From: Neobacillus rhizophilus
GTDB lineage: Bacteria > Bacillota > Bacilli > Bacillales > Cytobacillaceae
Reading direction: 5' to 3'
DNA length: 64,000 nt
Assembly (NCBI RefSeq): GCF_018343535.1
Contig: NZ_JAGYPF010000003.1
Location: forward strand, 794,580 to 858,579
The position numbers and the translations under genes were made by a program. Shown here piece by piece: positions 62,597-64,000 of this stretch. How positions within the stretch are numbered: the first letter of the stretch is position 1; every line of letters begins with the position of its first letter. The notes under the pieces were generated by a model. The model saw nothing but the letters and a program-made list of their open reading frames with translations, was not told where the DNA came from and did not search any database.

Positions 62597-62640
62597 CAGG
62601 GGACGGTTCTCTGCTTCCGCGAGAACCGTCCCCTCTGTTT
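62597..62640 (-). terminator. Perfect hairpin of the GGGACGGTTCT family after the surface protein gene
   Basis: GGGGACGGTTCTC (62599-62611) pairs with GAGAACCGTCCCC (62621-62633) around TGCTTCCGC, with an A-rich left and T-rich right flank. It lies 13-20 bases past the stop codon. Confidence 0.8.
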
Positions 62641-62652
62641 CCATGTCTAGAA

Positions 62653-64000
62653 TTATTTTCTTCCCACTCGCTGAATCCGGAGCATAGATCCTCCAAGGAT
62701 CAAAAGGAGCAGACCTGCAAGCAGCCAATTGTACATGTTGGTGGAGGTTGCTGGTAAATTCCCCTCAGTTGTTGGCTTTAAATCCGGTTTTTTCACTAGA
62801 TCATTAGGCTGGAAGAGAGCAAAGGTGCTAAAATGGTTCGTCTTGGTCCTTACTTGATCGCCCTCAAACGTCCCACCGACTAATTCCCATGCATTCTTTT
62901 CTTCATTAAAGTAATGTACCTTTAATTGCTCCGGATTGGCATAGCCCTTGACAGAGAAACCAAGTTCAATATCATGATCAAACTGATGGATGATACGATC
63001 TCCCTGCTTAATCGTGAGCTCATAGATTTCCCCTACCGCCAATTTTGAAAAAGGAATGTTGACCTTATTTTTATCAACCTTTGCAATGCTGATGGTAATA
63101 TCTTCCCCTTTAGCAAAGTTCACTGCTGGGATGAGCATTTGTACATCCTTGCCTAAAATCTGAATGCTGGCATGTCTCTTGATTAAAGTAGCAAGCTGCT
63201 CAGCCGTAAGTTTGACCACTTTATCCTGGGCCTGGGTCCCTTTCAGGTCGATCATAAGGGTCCCCTTATCATCCAACAGGTCCACTACCTCATCAGGAAC
63301 CGTTACAATCTTGTCAGTAGTCTCAGGTGTGACCTTAATGACAGGTTTTAAGCGAATCACTGTAATAGTATAGGTTGTGGTTAGCCCATTTTCCGAAGTA
63401 ACTTCAATGGTCTGAACGTTTCTTCCCTCTTTCAGTAAAACCCCTTCACTTTCATCGCCACTCGTGATCGGCTTCCCGTTCATTTCCAACGTAGCTTTTG
63501 AATGTGCCGCTGTTGGAGTGAAGGTTATTTTCTCCACATTGTTTGCAACATAAATCGTATACTGGGTGATTCCTGGTGTGAAAGCAGGAGTCAGGGCCCC
63601 GGAGCTGCTTGTTAAACCGCTAAGTGTGGCGTCACTTGAGAGAATATGGATGGTGATCGTGATCACCTCTGTATGCTTACCATCACTAACACCAATTGAA
63701 AGCACATGAAGTGCCTTCTCCTTTGCACTTAATCTTGAAGAATCAGCTACAGAAATTTCCCCCGTTGTTTCATTCACGGTGAAAATGCCATCATCATTCC
63801 CGGACTGAATGGTAAACGTAAGCCCATCTCCATCAGCATCACCAGCCTCAACCAGCCCCACTTTTGTGCCGTTTTTGGCTGTTTCCTCAATGGTAAAAAT
63901 TGCGTCCTTGCCAACCGGCTGATTGTCATTCAGATTATTGACCCCAATCGTCACCGTCGTTGCTACCGTATGGTCGCCATCGCTTACCTCAACAGTTAAA
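62653..64000 (-). CDS. Cell-wall-anchored cadherin-like surface protein, C-terminal part (start outside window)
   Basis: The frame is open at the window edge; the true start lies beyond 64000. At least two cadherin-type repeats are visible (VEVSDGDHTVATTVTIGVNN; GLTFTIQSGNDDGIFTVNET...GISV-type). A cadherin-like beta-sandwich domain follows (DATLSGLTSSSGALTPAF...TYTITVIRL), then a ~200-residue beta-rich region. The tail reads NLPATSTNMYNWLLAGLLLL followed by a hydrophobic span and RIQRVGRK, a sorting signal with LPATS in place of LPXTG. It is inferred to be attached to peptidoglycan by a sortase accepting LPxTS and to serve in adhesion or surface structure. Confidence 0.9.
   Translation of the reverse strand, partial: LTVEVSDGDHTVATTVTIGVNNLNDNQPVGKDAIFTIEETAKNGTKVGLVEAGDADGDGLTFTIQSGNDDGIFTVNETTGEISVADSSRLSAKEKALHVLSIGVSDGKHTEVITITIHILSSDATLSGLTSSSGALTPAFTPGITQYTIYVANNVEKITFTPTAAHSKATLEMNGKPITSGDESEGVLLKEGRNVQTIEVTSENGLTTTYTITVIRLKPVIKVTPETTDKIVTVPDEVVDLLDDKGTLMIDLKGTQAQDKVVKLTAEQLATLIKRHASIQILGKDVQMLIPAVNFAKGEDITISIAKVDKNKVNIPFSKLAVGEIYELTIKQGDRIIHQFDHDIELGFSVKGYANPEQLKVHYFNEEKNAWELVGGTFEGDQVRTKTNHFSTFALFQPNDLVKKPDLKPTTEGNLPATSTNMYNWLLAGLLLLILGGSMLRIQRVGRK

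Overview
The window looks like low-GC Bacillota DNA, most likely a spore-forming Bacillaceae of the Bacillus/Neobacillus/Mesobacillus kind. The reasons are the AT-rich sequence, strong GGAGG-type ribosome binding sites with many TTG and GTG starts, and Bacillus-type families: a sporulenol-synthase-like terpenoid cyclase, LysM-NlpC/P60 hydrolase, YtrA/YxlEFG-like operon, OpuA, DUF3231 and DUF4230. No tRNA, rRNA or CRISPR array was seen.

Layout. 0-6 kb: the 3' end of a CdaR-type regulator, small genes, TetR, VOC protein, M20 peptidase and a LysM/NlpC cell-wall hydrolase. 6.4-19.2 kb: a catabolic island for an aromatic (or polycyclic) carboxylate. A XylR_N/V4R sensor fused to a PucR-type HTH lies between two leftward operons. 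One encodes a group D flavin monooxygenase, an extradiol dioxygenase and a hotdog thioesterase. The other encodes enoyl-CoA hydratase, two overlapping acyl-CoA dehydrogenases, a CaiB/BaiF CoA-transferase, a meta-cleavage-product hydrolase and a complete TRAP transporter. 19.2-26 kb: repeats, decayed genes, a VOC protein, a frameshifted NUDIX gene, and a creatininase-family amidohydrolase with an APC permease next to an IclR regulator. 26.3-30.7 kb: quinone reductase, terpenoid cyclase, HXXEE membrane protein and TIGR01777 epimerase. 30.7-38.8 kb: a patchwork of intact genes (HAD, two SDRs, ASCH, a Gln/Ala-rich small protein) and gene fragments.

38.9-41.9 kb: glycine-betaine transporter OpuAA plus a permease/binding-protein fusion. 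42.2-45.7 kb: a YtrA-type repressor with tandem palindromic operators, then DUF1648, PLDc_N, ABC ATPase and ABC permease genes. 45.8-53.6 kb: a phosphonate operon (iron alcohol dehydrogenase, PhnD, PhnC, two PhnE, PhnW, PhnX) with a divergent DeoR regulator. 53.7-57.2 kb: RNA methyltransferase, GIY-YIG protein and an IS1341-type element with TnpB but no TnpA. 57.2-64 kb: DUF4230 protein, IS3 and zinc-binding-protein remnants, lipoprotein, MFS exporter with its winged-helix regulator, and the end of a cadherin-like surface protein with an LPATS sorting signal.

The genes fall into four metabolic modules. The aromatic island can import a carboxylate, shorten its side chain as CoA thioesters, hydroxylate the ring to a catechol, cleave it and hydrolyse the product. 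The phosphonate operon takes 2-aminoethylphosphonate, and perhaps 2-hydroxyethylphosphonate, to acetaldehyde and phosphate. OpuA imports osmoprotectant. The creatininase/permease pair probably salvages an amide compound. Between them run palindromic intergenic repeats and at least ten gene remnants, which suggests repeated insertion and decay.
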